A DNA stretch of 43,577 nt from a virus, in the IMG/VR virus record IMGVR_UViG_3300035670_000438, positions 1-43,577 of that record; one strand, written 5' to 3'. Positions 31,658 to 39,215 of this stretch are shown piece by piece. The notes beneath the pieces are model-generated. The model was not told the DNA's origin, ran no database searches, and saw only the letters and a list, made by a program, of their open reading frames with translations. The first letter of the stretch is position 1, and each line of letters starts with the position of its first letter. The position numbers and the translations under genes were made by a program.

Positions 31658-32896
31658 TTACCAGATGCCGACGCCGTTGGCACCCGGCTCGTTGCATTCG
31701 AGCTGCGCGTAGTAGCCGACGCGCATCTCGTAGCTGTCGGCGCTGGCGTAGCGCAGCCACTCTTGGCTGTCACCCACGTCGAAGACGTGCGGGGCCATGC
31801 CGACCGAATCCAGGGTCCAAGTGCTGAGCGTCAACGCCCAGGTGTACGCCACCGGGCAGTTGCCGTCCGACACGACCATGACCGGCCCCTTGCTGGAGTG
31901 CAGCACGATGGCCGGGAAACCGATCTTCGCGTCGGGCGACTTCGCCACGTCGAAGATCACCTTGTCGCCCAGCTTGATCTGGAGCTGGAGCCACTTGGTC
32001 GGGTTGATGAAGAGGTGGCTGACGCGCCCGCCCTCGCGGTTGACGCGCTCGACGAGCGTGAGCAACGCCTCGTCGATCGGCAGACCGGTCAGGGTGACGC
32101 GGCACCCGCCCAACCGAACCACGTCCGCGGTCCGGTCGACCCCGAAGAACGAGGTCGCGCTCGGCGCGGTCGGCGGGATCCAGGCCCGAAGGCCGCTCAT
32201 CTTGGCGCTCATGTCACCGTCACGGACGATCTCGTCGCTGACGGCCACGAGGGCCTGGAACGCCGTTTCGGCGTCGGCCACACCGGTGGCGATGGTGATC
32301 ACGCCGGTGTCGCGGTCGATGGTCGCCACCTCGTACGGGTAGGTCGGGGTGCCGCGGTCAGCGGTGGCACTCGGGTCGTAGATACGGAACCGGGTGCCTT
32401 CCTCGAAGTTGACCGCATCCTCGACGTTGGCCAGCGTGAGGCTGGTGCCGGTGCCCGGGTCGACGCCCACGGTGCCGATGGCGCCGCGGCTGGTGCCGTA
32501 CTCGGCCGCCGCGAGCGAACGCGACACCGCGTAGATGGTCGAGTCGATGTTGACCTTCTTGAGAGACAGGAAGGCGTGCATGTTCTTCGACCCGGCGAGG
32601 ATGGCCTTGCGGCTCATCTCGACCACACCGTAGTCGTCGACGGTGGTGATCTGGAACTGCTTGGCACGCGCCCGACGGCGTTGGGCCAGAGCCGTGGCGA
32701 AGGTCGCCGACCCCCGGTTGTGGCTGTAGACGATCGGGACCGGCTTGTACTCGCCGCCGAAGTCGGAATCGGCGTCCTTCTTCAACAGCGCGTGCAGCGG
32801 GTTGTCCTTGTACCCCACGTCCTTGACAAGATCGGACGTGATGTACTCCTTGAGGAGTTCGGTCAGATTGGCGAGGGTGGTGGATTCAGCGGACAT
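31658..32896 (-). CDS. Major capsid protein, 412 aa
   Basis: ATG 32896 with GAGG nearby. The order portal, scaffold, this gene, then adaptor identifies it as the coat protein. The N-terminus is helical (MSAESTTLANLTELLKEYI). The body has HK97-fold features: long helix, beta-rich P-domain, and LFINPTKWLQLQIKLGDK, a stretch typical of viral coat proteins of this fold. The C-terminal region has YEMRVGYYAQLECNEPGANGVG. Length suits an HK97-type shell with separate scaffold. Codon use is the most biased in the window, which fits high expression. Confidence 0.8.
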   Translation of the reverse strand: MSAESTTLANLTELLKEYITSDLVKDVGYKDNPLHALLKKDADSDFGGEYKPVPIVYSHNRGSATFATALAQRRRARAKQFQITTVDDYGVVEMSRKAILAGSKNMHAFLSLKKVNIDSTIYAVSRSLAAAEYGTSRGAIGTVGVDPGTGTSLTLANVEDAVNFEEGTRFRIYDPSATADRGTPTYPYEVATIDRDTGVITIATGVADAETAFQALVAVSDEIVRDGDMSAKMSGLRAWIPPTAPSATSFFGVDRTADVVRLGGCRVTLTGLPIDEALLTLVERVNREGGRVSHLFINPTKWLQLQIKLGDKVIFDVAKSPDAKIGFPAIVLHSSKGPVMVVSDGNCPVAYTWALTLSTWTLDSVGMAPHVFDVGDSQEWLRYASADSYEMRVGYYAQLECNEPGANGVGIW

Positions 32897-32904
32897 CGTG
32901 AACC

Positions 32905-32922
32905 TCGTGGCCTACGCCACGA
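32905..32922 (-). promoter_or_regulatory. Stem-loop overlapping the capsid ribosome site
   Basis: TCGTGGC-CTAC-GCCACGA is a seven-pair perfect hairpin, read on the minus strand just upstream of the capsid start. The GAGG that serves as ribosome site begins in its 3' arm. It could tune or stabilise translation of the capsid gene relative to the scaffold gene, whose stop is four bases away. Confidence 0.4.
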
Positions 32923-32925
32923 AGC

Positions 32926-33840
32926 TCACTTGCCTTTCGGCTTGGCTCGTGGCGGGGCCGGTTTCGGCCCGAAACGCTTTTCGACGATCTTGTTCCAGCG
33001 TTCGTCGGCAGTCAGAGGAACGTGTTGCTCCTCCGGCGTTCCGGGACTGTTGTTGGAAACCGTGGTTGCCCCAGGAACAGGCTTGGGTGGGGGTGTCTCT
33101 CCGGGCACGTCGACAGGCTTGAATTTGCCCTTCAAGTACGAGGTGCCGTAGAGCTTGTCGGCATACTCCTCGCGGAGATACGACTCCACCATACCGAGGG
33201 ACTCGTCCATTGTCAACGGCTCGCCCACACCGCCAGCGTTGGCCCAATGCGTCTGTTGGACGCTCAGGGCGAGCGCGTGCGCGTTGAGCGTTTTCACCAA
33301 CTCGAACTTCTCCCCCGACTTCTCGACGTGTGCCCGCAGATCACCGATGTACTTGGTCTGCATCGCTTCGAGTTGCGTTTGGCGAGCCTTCTCACCAACC
33401 TCGGCCTCGCGCTCGGCCAACTTCTGATCACGCTCGACGATCATCGCTTCGAGCTTGGCAATCCGGTCCTCAACCGTCGTCGGTTTTTCCGGTTGGGCTC
33501 CCGACAACGGAATGCCAAGAGCACGCAACAGCTCTTGCGGATTGTCCTTGTGTTTCTCGAAGGTGTCCATCAACGGAGCGAGCTTGCCCTGTTGTTCCTT
33601 CAACGACGCTTCGAGCGCCTTGAGTTCGCTCGCCTGCTTCGTGAGCGCCTGCTCTTTCCTGACGAGCGCCGCCCACTGTTGCGAGTTGGTTTCCTTGGGC
33701 TCTCCGGTGGGTGCGGGGGCAGGAGGCGCACCGTTCCCTCCACCACTATTGCCGACGGGACTCCCCCCGGCTTTGCCGTCTGCCGCACCAGTGCCTTGAT
33801 CGGCGCTTCCAGCCTGTCCTTGAACACTCGTGTCACTCAT
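32926..33840 (-). CDS. Scaffolding protein, 304 aa
   Basis: I chose ATG 33840, preceded by GGAGGAAAGAAAG. A longer GTG start would add MEERK. The N-terminal 55 residues are Gly/Pro/Ser-rich and disordered. A long coiled coil follows (about 60-100 and 125-175, with ALTKQASELKALEASLKEQQ). The C-terminus is basic (KIVEKRFGPKPAPPRAKPKG), as in scaffolds that bind coat protein through a charged C-terminal hook. Location between portal and capsid genes is diagnostic. It should be absent from mature heads. Confidence 0.8.
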   Translation of the reverse strand: MSDTSVQGQAGSADQGTGAADGKAGGSPVGNSGGGNGAPPAPAPTGEPKETNSQQWAALVRKEQALTKQASELKALEASLKEQQGKLAPLMDTFEKHKDNPQELLRALGIPLSGAQPEKPTTVEDRIAKLEAMIVERDQKLAEREAEVGEKARQTQLEAMQTKYIGDLRAHVEKSGEKFELVKTLNAHALALSVQQTHWANAGGVGEPLTMDESLGMVESYLREEYADKLYGTSYLKGKFKPVDVPGETPPPKPVPGATTVSNNSPGTPEEQHVPLTADERWNKIVEKRFGPKPAPPRAKPKGK

Positions 33841-33979
33841 CTTTCTTTCCTCCACGTAGCTTCTGGAGAGTTATTACCAGCCGGGCACGACGCCCAGGCT
33901 TTCCCTTTTTCTTCGCTTCGCGTTCTGGATTCTTGACCTGCAAAGCGTTCCGTACAGCTTTTTTCAAATCTTCGTTCAC
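33833..33979 (-). CDS. Small basic protein between portal and scaffold, 48 aa
   Basis: GTG 33979 overlaps the portal stop (GTGA), and the TGA at 33833 runs eight bases into the scaffold gene. The product is strongly basic and helical: MNEDLKKAVRNALQVKNPER, then a Lys/Arg-rich middle, and ends LRGGKKDE. The gene fills an otherwise empty 135-base gap in a packed operon. Another frame is also open here but starts inside the portal gene and reads poorly. Possible head-assembly factor. Confidence 0.6.
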   Translation of the reverse strand: MNEDLKKAVRNALQVKNPEREAKKKGKPGRRARLVITLQKLRGGKKDE

Positions 33980-35868
33980 CTTGGAGCCCCAGCATTCGGA
34001 ATCGCAGCCGGGGCGCCACCCGCGCCCGGCGCTTTCATCGTGGGCGGTGCACCTTGCGCTGCTTGTGCAGCAATCATCTGTTGCATCATCGCCTGCTCTT
34101 GACGGGCAACGATAGCGTTGGCCTCTGCCGCGTACCGCCGGAGCATGTCGATTCGATCATCAGGATACTTGTCCATCTCGGCCTGGAGCACCGCCTCGGA
34201 CATCTTCTTCGCTGCCAGTTTCGGATTCACGTAGGGCGACGGCGGCCGGTACTTCCCTTCGTCGAGGATCTGTTCGATGAGCATTTCGATGTGCCGAACC
34301 GTCGAGGTGATCATGTTCGTCACCGATTCGAGGTCCGGGTAGTCGAGAAGCGCCATGCCCTCTTCCCGCGAGAGCATCTGGTTCTCGATCATCTCGCTGA
34401 CTGTAGCCAGACGCGCACTCGGCGTGAGGGGCAGGAAAGCGGTCGGGTACGGGCGAAGCATGAAAGCGTCCCGGTCCATGTCGACATCCTTCCAGTCGAT
34501 CGACTCGAAGAAATGCTGCGACACTGGAGCCCGAACCCTGTAGGTGCCGTGTTCGGCCGAAATCTCTTTCGCCAGATCGATGCAGATGTCCGCGACATCG
34601 ACCGCTGCCTGCTCGTAGGCTTGCGACTGGAGAATGTACCGTTCGCTTTGGACCTCTCCCAACTCGCGCAACGCCCGCGCCGAATCGACACCCACCGGGC
34701 GTTGTGCCGTGGCCATCAACACCGACATACCGGTCAAGTCGAAGGCGTGCCGGATGTGGTTCTCGATTTGCTGGATCACATCTTGTGAAACTGACGGCCA
34801 GACCAGAGCTTGCGGTGGTGTCTTGACGAATTGAACGATCGAGTACGGAACATCGTTGAAGTGTTCCTGTACGATTTGGGAGCCGGCCTCGATTCCAATT
34901 CGCGGTACATTCTTCGCAGTCGACTCTTGAACAGACAAGAGCAGCTCGTTGATTTCGTACTGCACTCCCACAACGTCGTCGACGAGACACTTCCCGTGGA
35001 ATCCACGGTTCTGTCCGGTCCATCGAAGAGGTACAATTCGGTGCTTGCAGTAGTTGAACTCCTCGTATCGGAGTAGTCCGTTTGAAAGCGCAATGACGTG
35101 TCGGCCGTCGTTGCTGTCGGGATTGGAACGTACATGCCACGCCTCACGAACGAGGATCACGTCGGCCACGGAGTCGATCGTATCGGACTTCACGTCCGAC
35201 GGAACGATTGCTTCGGAGATGAGCTTCTTCGCCTCTCTCGAATTGCCGAATTGGCTCATCACCTTCGACCGTGGGACGAGCCGTTGCCGGTACATGCTCC
35301 CCGGCTTCCCGTACATCCCGTCCCATTTGTCGATGGCAATCTCGTCGTCGAGGATCCGGTCGATGTGGATGTACTTGCCCTCGCGGTACGGGTAGAGGAA
35401 CGCGGTGTCGTGGACCATCGCGTCTTGGAGAGCTTGCTGTAGGGTCGGATGGAAACCGGTCAAGTAGAAGATGCCGTCGTTGTACTTCGACAACTGCTTG
35501 CCGCGTTTCTTCAGCTTGTAATCGCCGCCCTGTGAGAGCACCGACACCCGTGGCCTGGCCCGGCCGATGACTGCGCAACCGGACAGGACGATCGCCCGCA
35601 CGATGTTGTAGCAGAGTTCCCCGTCGACCGTGATCGACGGTGAAACGTAACCAGGCGCGTACAGACCGATTTGGGAAAGCCCACCGAAGAGCCGCCGGTT
35701 CCGCTCGTTGTACTTCAAGCGGACCTTCTTGTCCTCCGCGAACAGTTTGTCGCAGATGGTATTGACGACCTTCCAAGTATCCTCGGGCTTGAGCGTCCAC
35801 CAAGCCATCGACACCGGGCTACTGTCGGAGCCGATGCGAGTCTCGTTCGGATAGACTATCTTGGCCAT
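33976..35868 (-). CDS. Portal protein, 630 aa
   Basis: The start ATG at 35868 follows AGGGAGAATCTACA. The order next to large terminase and scaffold identifies it. Internal features fit podovirus-type portals: YNIVRAIVLSGCAVIGRARPRV near 87-108, RWTGQNRGFHGKCLVDDVVG about 279-298 followed by the helix QYEINELLLSVQE, and a Gln/Ala/Met-rich C-terminal barrel-like segment (QEQAMMQQMIAAQAAQ). It would form the dodecamer through which DNA is packaged and ejected. Confidence 0.85.
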   Translation of the reverse strand: MAKIVYPNETRIGSDSSPVSMAWWTLKPEDTWKVVNTICDKLFAEDKKVRLKYNERNRRLFGGLSQIGLYAPGYVSPSITVDGELCYNIVRAIVLSGCAVIGRARPRVSVLSQGGDYKLKKRGKQLSKYNDGIFYLTGFHPTLQQALQDAMVHDTAFLYPYREGKYIHIDRILDDEIAIDKWDGMYGKPGSMYRQRLVPRSKVMSQFGNSREAKKLISEAIVPSDVKSDTIDSVADVILVREAWHVRSNPDSNDGRHVIALSNGLLRYEEFNYCKHRIVPLRWTGQNRGFHGKCLVDDVVGVQYEINELLLSVQESTAKNVPRIGIEAGSQIVQEHFNDVPYSIVQFVKTPPQALVWPSVSQDVIQQIENHIRHAFDLTGMSVLMATAQRPVGVDSARALRELGEVQSERYILQSQAYEQAAVDVADICIDLAKEISAEHGTYRVRAPVSQHFFESIDWKDVDMDRDAFMLRPYPTAFLPLTPSARLATVSEMIENQMLSREEGMALLDYPDLESVTNMITSTVRHIEMLIEQILDEGKYRPPSPYVNPKLAAKKMSEAVLQAEMDKYPDDRIDMLRRYAAEANAIVARQEQAMMQQMIAAQAAQGAPPTMKAPGAGGAPAAIPNAGAPR

Positions 35869-36008
35869 TGTAGATTCTCCCTAAACCAAAACCGCCACCA
35901 GAAACCTACCCACCACGAGAGCTTCTGCTTCGGCGGCCGGTAGATGGGAAGGCGGCACAAACCGAAAAACGGTTTGTTATCGTCCGGCAACCATTCCGAA
36001 AGCCCCAT
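35856..36008 (-). CDS. Trp-rich small protein, 50 aa
   Basis: ATG 36008 is preceded by GTGAGGATGAGCG, and the TAG at 35856 lies 13 bases inside the portal gene. The peptide begins MGLSEWLPDDNKPFFGLCRL and contains eight tryptophans, including the cluster SWWVGFWWRFWF near 31-42. The tail could insert into a membrane interface. No family is recognised. The only other short frame from the upstream ATG ends after twelve codons. Good coupling supports it, but the composition is odd. Confidence 0.5.
   Translation of the reverse strand: MGLSEWLPDDNKPFFGLCRLPIYRPPKQKLSWWVGFWWRFWFRENLQWPR
35957..35977 (-). other. Perfect stem-loop inside the Trp-rich gene
   Basis: ACAAACCG, five A residues, CGGTTTGT form an eight-pair hairpin. 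On the transcript the loop is UUUUU. It could pause polymerase or protect the portal mRNA 5' region. Confidence 0.4.
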
Positions 36009-36017
36009 CGCTCATCC

Positions 36018-36275
36018 TCACTTCGCAGAATGGTACAGAACCCTGTCGTGATGATCCTCTTCCGGCTCCCCGGGGCGCTCCATCGCCTTGGGGATCATCG
36101 GGAACAAGGTAGCACGGATTGGGCCTGCCGAGAACTCCTGCACCCCGAGCCGCCGGGCAATGGTGAGCATCTCCTCAAACCATGCGGGGTACACCAACCG
36201 TTCGTCCACGAGCGCCGAGCGCGTTTTCTCAGTACGTCGCGGTTGTTTGTCGGTAGCCACGCTTTTCCGTGCCAT
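36018..36275 (-). CDS. Small late protein, 85 aa
   Basis: ATG 36275 has AAAGG upstream. The reading is that of a normal soluble protein (LVYPAWFEEMLTIARRLGVQEFSAGPIR), with a basic N-terminus and an acidic, His-containing end. It overlaps the tail of the large terminase frame by 181 bases, and codon choice favours this frame there. It lies between terminase and portal. Function unknown. Confidence 0.6.
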   Translation of the reverse strand: MARKSVATDKQPRRTEKTRSALVDERLVYPAWFEEMLTIARRLGVQEFSAGPIRATLFPMIPKAMERPGEPEEDHHDRVLYHSAK

Positions 36276-37678
36276 TGCCCTTTGCCTTTCCTTTTGGCGA
36301 GAATCATTCGTTTGATCTCGCGCTTCTTTTGCTCTGCCTCTTGTAGCTTCAGGTACTCAGGACTGTCAACTTCAACCGGCGGGATGGGCTCGACGGACAT
36401 ATAGTGCTGGCATTCGCGCCAAGCATAGAGCACCGCATCAGTCCGGTGGTTGCTGAACTTCGAGTCCTCTTTCTTGCGGTCCTCGTCCCACTGTAGGATT
36501 GCAGCCTCGTCCACCCAACCCGAGTCCTTGTACGCCTTGAATCGCCCGAGGAGTAGATCACTGTTGAACAGCTCGATGTAGGCCAGCTTCTCTTTCTTCT
36601 CTGCCGGCTCGATAGCCAACGAGAAGCGTCGTCGAATTTCCAATGCAATGGCTTTGCCGAGGCCCGCCGTGTCCATCACGATACGTGTGCAATGGTACTT
36701 CTGTTGGTAGTAACGGATCTTGGTGGCAATGTCGTCAATCGACATCTGACTCTTGGCGTAGTCCTCCAGCAAGTACGCGGTTCGGTCCGTTCTCGAATAG
36801 GAGAGCACCGCAAACGCCGTCGGGTCATCTGTACCGAGATCCACACCGAGGATACGGACCCATTCCGCACCAACTGGAGCGCCCTCGTACAAGTTCCGTT
36901 CGGGGGAATACTTGTAGACGAGCCCCGCCTCATCGACGATCCACTTGGCCAGCCATTCACGCTGGTAGGTCGGGTAGGTTTCCGGCCAACCCTTCTCGTC
37001 CCGCATGTCGCGGAGCCATCGAAGTGCAAGAGCCTGCCAATTCTTCTTCCCTGTCCACCGCGGGAACAGAGGATTGTCGAGCAACGTCCACTCGTGATTG
37101 GACCAGCCCGGCATCGCCCCCGTGGTGGCATTGTAGAAGAACCCCGCACAGGCGGCGCCCGGTGTACCGATGAGCGCCAGCGTCCCGTCGTAGTCGGCAA
37201 GAGCAGGTTCGATAACGTCCTCGATCATCGTTCCGAAGAACACACCGAACGAGGCGCACTCATCGACTACGACGAGACGATAGGCGTTGCCGCGAAGTTT
37301 GTCGATGTCGGAGCTGTCCGTCGCGCCCGTGAGCCAGATTTGGCTCCCGTTCGGGAAGGTCATCTCCAATTCGAGTTCGTTAGTCGTCGCACCGATCTTG
37401 TACTGCTTGTTGAACCGTTTGAGGATCGGCCAGAGGATACGCCGCGCAGCTTTGCGCGACAGGGCAACGTAGACGTTCAACGACTCGCTGTACTTCAACG
37501 ATTCGAGAATGAGGTACGCTGCCGCGGCACCGTGTGACTTGCCTGCCCGCCGGCCGCACTTCGCCGTTTTCCGTTTCGATGGATCGTCAATGAAACCGAT
37601 TTGCTTGTCGAACAGGCTAGCACGTAGCTGTTCGCTGATGAGCTTGAGACGGTTGCGGCGGAAGTATTCTCGCTTCAC
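36095..37678 (-). CDS. terL: Large terminase subunit, about 527 aa
   Basis: Start is uncertain: GTG 37678 is the first plausible start after the upstream stop, as earlier in-frame codons lie inside the preceding gene. ATPase motifs are present: Walker A GRRAGKS (42-48), Walker B RLVVVDE (D139, E140) and coupling motif ALIGTPG. The RNase-H-like nuclease shows three aspartates, D280 (ILGVDLG), D336 (RIVMDTAG) and D414 (NHRTDAV). It cuts concatemers and pumps DNA through the portal. After about residue 467 the frame runs over the next gene and reads unlike protein, so the functional enzyme is probably shorter or a frameshift lies there. Confidence 0.85.
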   Translation of the reverse strand: MKREYFRRNRLKLISEQLRASLFDKQIGFIDDPSKRKTAKCGRRAGKSHGAAAAYLILESLKYSESLNVYVALSRKAARRILWPILKRFNKQYKIGATTNELELEMTFPNGSQIWLTGATDSSDIDKLRGNAYRLVVVDECASFGVFFGTMIEDVIEPALADYDGTLALIGTPGAACAGFFYNATTGAMPGWSNHEWTLLDNPLFPRWTGKKNWQALALRWLRDMRDEKGWPETYPTYQREWLAKWIVDEAGLVYKYSPERNLYEGAPVGAEWVRILGVDLGTDDPTAFAVLSYSRTDRTAYLLEDYAKSQMSIDDIATKIRYYQQKYHCTRIVMDTAGLGKAIALEIRRRFSLAIEPAEKKEKLAYIELFNSDLLLGRFKAYKDSGWVDEAAILQWDEDRKKEDSKFSNHRTDAVLYAWRECQHYMSVEPIPPVEVDSPEYLKLQEAEQKKREIKRMILAKRKGKGQWHGKAWLPTNNRDVLRKRARRSWTNGWCTPHGLRRCSPLPGGSGCRSSRQAQSVLPCSR

Positions 37679-37706
37679 ATCCTCTTGTGAGAGGAGGTGC
37701 AGCCGG

Positions 37707-38150
37707 TTACTTGCGCTCGGCAGGCTTTCCGGGCTTTTTGGGGGTTTCGACTTCGACGACTTCCAGCGGTGGGACGAACTCCGCTTTCTTGGTTGGGATG
37801 ATGACCGGGGCATTGGCCGGTGTCTCACTCTTCACCGGTGCCGGTGCCTCTACGAGGGGCAACGATCCCTGTGCAGGATTCGCTCCTCTGATCCTCGCGT
37901 CCGAATCCTCGGCTGGTGTGGCGATGCAGCCCGTCCACGACACCCACCGGACCGTGGTTGGCGGGCTCGGGTCGCGGACACTCGGCACGGGGCGGATCGC
38001 CAGCCGGACGACTCCGTGTTCTGGGAACAGCGTGATGGAATCCGTTTCCATCCCACCGCTCAGACGTTCGCGGACCACGAACCGACTGCCCACGAGGTTG
38101 GCGATCGACACACCGGCCGGAAACAGGATCTCTTTCAACGGGAAGAACAT
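37707..38150 (-). CDS. Small beta-sandwich-like protein next to terminase, 147 aa
   Basis: ATG 38150 has GGAGG six bases upstream, which is decisive over the in-frame GTG at 38156. The N-terminal half is beta-rich (LKEILFPAGVSIANL, SRFVVRERLSGGMETDSITLF, EHGVVRLAIRPVP). The C-terminal 50 residues are Pro/Val/Glu/Lys-rich and probably disordered. No family is named. Its start is embedded in the 3' part of the GNAT frame. It ends 28 bases before the chosen terminase start. Confidence 0.6.
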   Translation of the reverse strand: MFFPLKEILFPAGVSIANLVGSRFVVRERLSGGMETDSITLFPEHGVVRLAIRPVPSVRDPSPPTTVRWVSWTGCIATPAEDSDARIRGANPAQGSLPLVEAPAPVKSETPANAPVIIPTKKAEFVPPLEVVEVETPKKPGKPAERK

Positions 38151-38529
38151 GGGCACCCTCCAATAGCCTCGTTTCCAAATTGAGGAAGTCGAAGCTGTAG
38201 GTTACGTGTGAACACGGGATCTTCGTACCGGGCGCGAACCCGGCCGCCTCCAACAAACGCGAGCAGATCCCCAACTTGCGGTACGGAGCTTTGACGTAGA
38301 CGTAATGCAGCAAGTTCTTGCCCTCGGAGCAAATCCATCCGACGATGGCATCGGTGCTCACCGCATCACAACAGACGATTGGCTGGTTCTCTTCGAGAAG
38401 CCGCAACACCACGGAACGGTGCTCGGCGTACTGGACCCGGCCGTGGTCCCGGTACGACCGCAGCCACGAATCGAGGATGAATGGCATGTCGCTCGGCTGC
38501 GACATCCTCAAAGCGTATTTCGGGTCCAT
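37825..38529 (-). CDS. GNAT-family acetyltransferase-like protein, ORF of 234 aa
   Basis: ATG 38529 overlaps the small terminase stop (ATGA). Residues 5-125 fit a GNAT fold: ALRMSQPSDMPFILDSW, the central strand LLHYVYVKAPYRKLGICSRLLEAA with RxxGxC at the acetyl-CoA loop (consensus RxxGxG/A), and SFDFLNLETR. Similar GNAT-like genes occur near phage packaging genes. From about residue 126 the frame overlaps the 147-aa gene (37825-38150) and becomes Arg/Pro-rich, like an out-of-frame shadow. The real protein may end near 38150 through a frameshift. Substrate unknown. Confidence 0.6.
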   Translation of the reverse strand: MDPKYALRMSQPSDMPFILDSWLRSYRDHGRVQYAEHRSVVLRLLEENQPIVCCDAVSTDAIVGWICSEGKNLLHYVYVKAPYRKLGICSRLLEAAGFAPGTKIPCSHVTYSFDFLNLETRLLEGAHVLPVERDPVSGRCVDRQPRGQSVRGPRTSERWDGNGFHHAVPRTRSRPAGDPPRAECPRPEPANHGPVGVVDGLHRHTSRGFGREDQRSESCTGIVAPRRGTGTGEE

Positions 38530-38834
38530 CACTCTGCTTTCTTTTTCTTCGCTTTGGGGAGTTTGGACTCCCCGGCCTGAATCAACTTGAACTCCTCTTC
38601 TAACTCCTCGTCGGACAACTTTCCAGCGGAATCGGCGGTCGTTTCCATCACCGGGGGCTTGCCCCAAGCGTAACCGAGCAGACCGAAGGCACAGTGCATT
38701 CTCACCGTGTCCGATTTCGATTTGTCCCGCAGCTCGGCAATCGTTTTGACACTGTTTTCGGTTTCCTCACGGGCCGCGGACACGAGGCGCTCTGCCTCTT
38801 CCATCGTCGCGCCGCGTTTCCGTTGCCGGGGCAT
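38529..38834 (-). CDS. Probable small terminase subunit, 101 aa
   Basis: ATG 38834. Basic N-terminus (MPRQRKRGATMEEAERLV), then helices with VKTIAELRDKSKSDTVRMHCAFGLLGYAWGKP, which resembles the helix-turn-helix-plus-LLxxGxGKP pattern of phage small-terminase-like proteins. The acidic/Lys C-terminus ends KAKKKKAE. It lies two genes before the large terminase, as expected. It would bind the packaging site and load the large subunit. Family assignment is by pattern only. Confidence 0.6.
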   Translation of the reverse strand: MPRQRKRGATMEEAERLVSAAREETENSVKTIAELRDKSKSDTVRMHCAFGLLGYAWGKPPVMETTADSAGKLSDEELEEEFKLIQAGESKLPKAKKKKAE

Positions 38835-38852
38835 GGTTACAAGGTAGTCGAT

Positions 38853-39122
38853 TCAGTGTTTGGGAGTCAACTTCGTAATGGCGTGGAGCGGGACGTTCGT
38901 TGCAATGACGGGACGCTTCTCCAGCTCCATCTGGAGCCTGGCAATCTGTTTCTGGCTGTCCAACCAGGCAGTTTCGAGTTCCCGCACACATTGCACGAGG
39001 CGAAGAACGTCATCTTTCGCCTTCGCGGCAAACGCGATTGTTGCCTCGTCGTCCTTGCCTGAGAGATTTGCCCGCCGTTCGGTTTCGTTCAGCTCTTTCA
39101 AAAACGCCTCACGCTTGTTCAT
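38853..39122 (-). CDS. Coiled-coil small protein, 89 aa
   Basis: ATG 39122 has GGAGTAGAGA upstream. Nearly the whole chain is helical and charged (FLKELNETERRANLSG, DDVLRLVQCVRELETAWLDSQ), which suggests a coiled-coil dimer. It precedes the small terminase gene by 18 bases. No DNA-binding motif is evident. Function unknown. Confidence 0.65.
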   Translation of the reverse strand: MNKREAFLKELNETERRANLSGKDDEATIAFAAKAKDDVLRLVQCVRELETAWLDSQKQIARLQMELEKRPVIATNVPLHAITKLTPKH

Positions 39123-39136
39123 TCTCTACTCCATAA

Positions 39137-39157
39137 ACGAACCGCCAATGGGTTCGT
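39137..39157 (-). terminator. Stem-loop in the gap between two late-unit genes
   Basis: ACGAACC and GGTTCGT form a perfect seven-pair stem with a seven-base loop, followed leftward by TTATGG. It lies in the 93-base gap between the DUF4406-like gene and the coiled-coil gene. It could attenuate transcription before the packaging genes or be a processing site. Confidence 0.4.
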
Positions 39158-39215
39158 GAGTTCAACAACCGCCTTCTGTCTTTCCTACAACACCGACAGT
39201 TTGTCGAGTGCCCGG

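Noticed and set aside
31610-33151. Long open frame of 513 codons on the plus strand across the capsid gene
   Set aside because: It is antisense to the well-supported capsid and scaffold genes, has Arg/His/Val-rich shadow composition typical of GC-rich DNA and no ribosome site.
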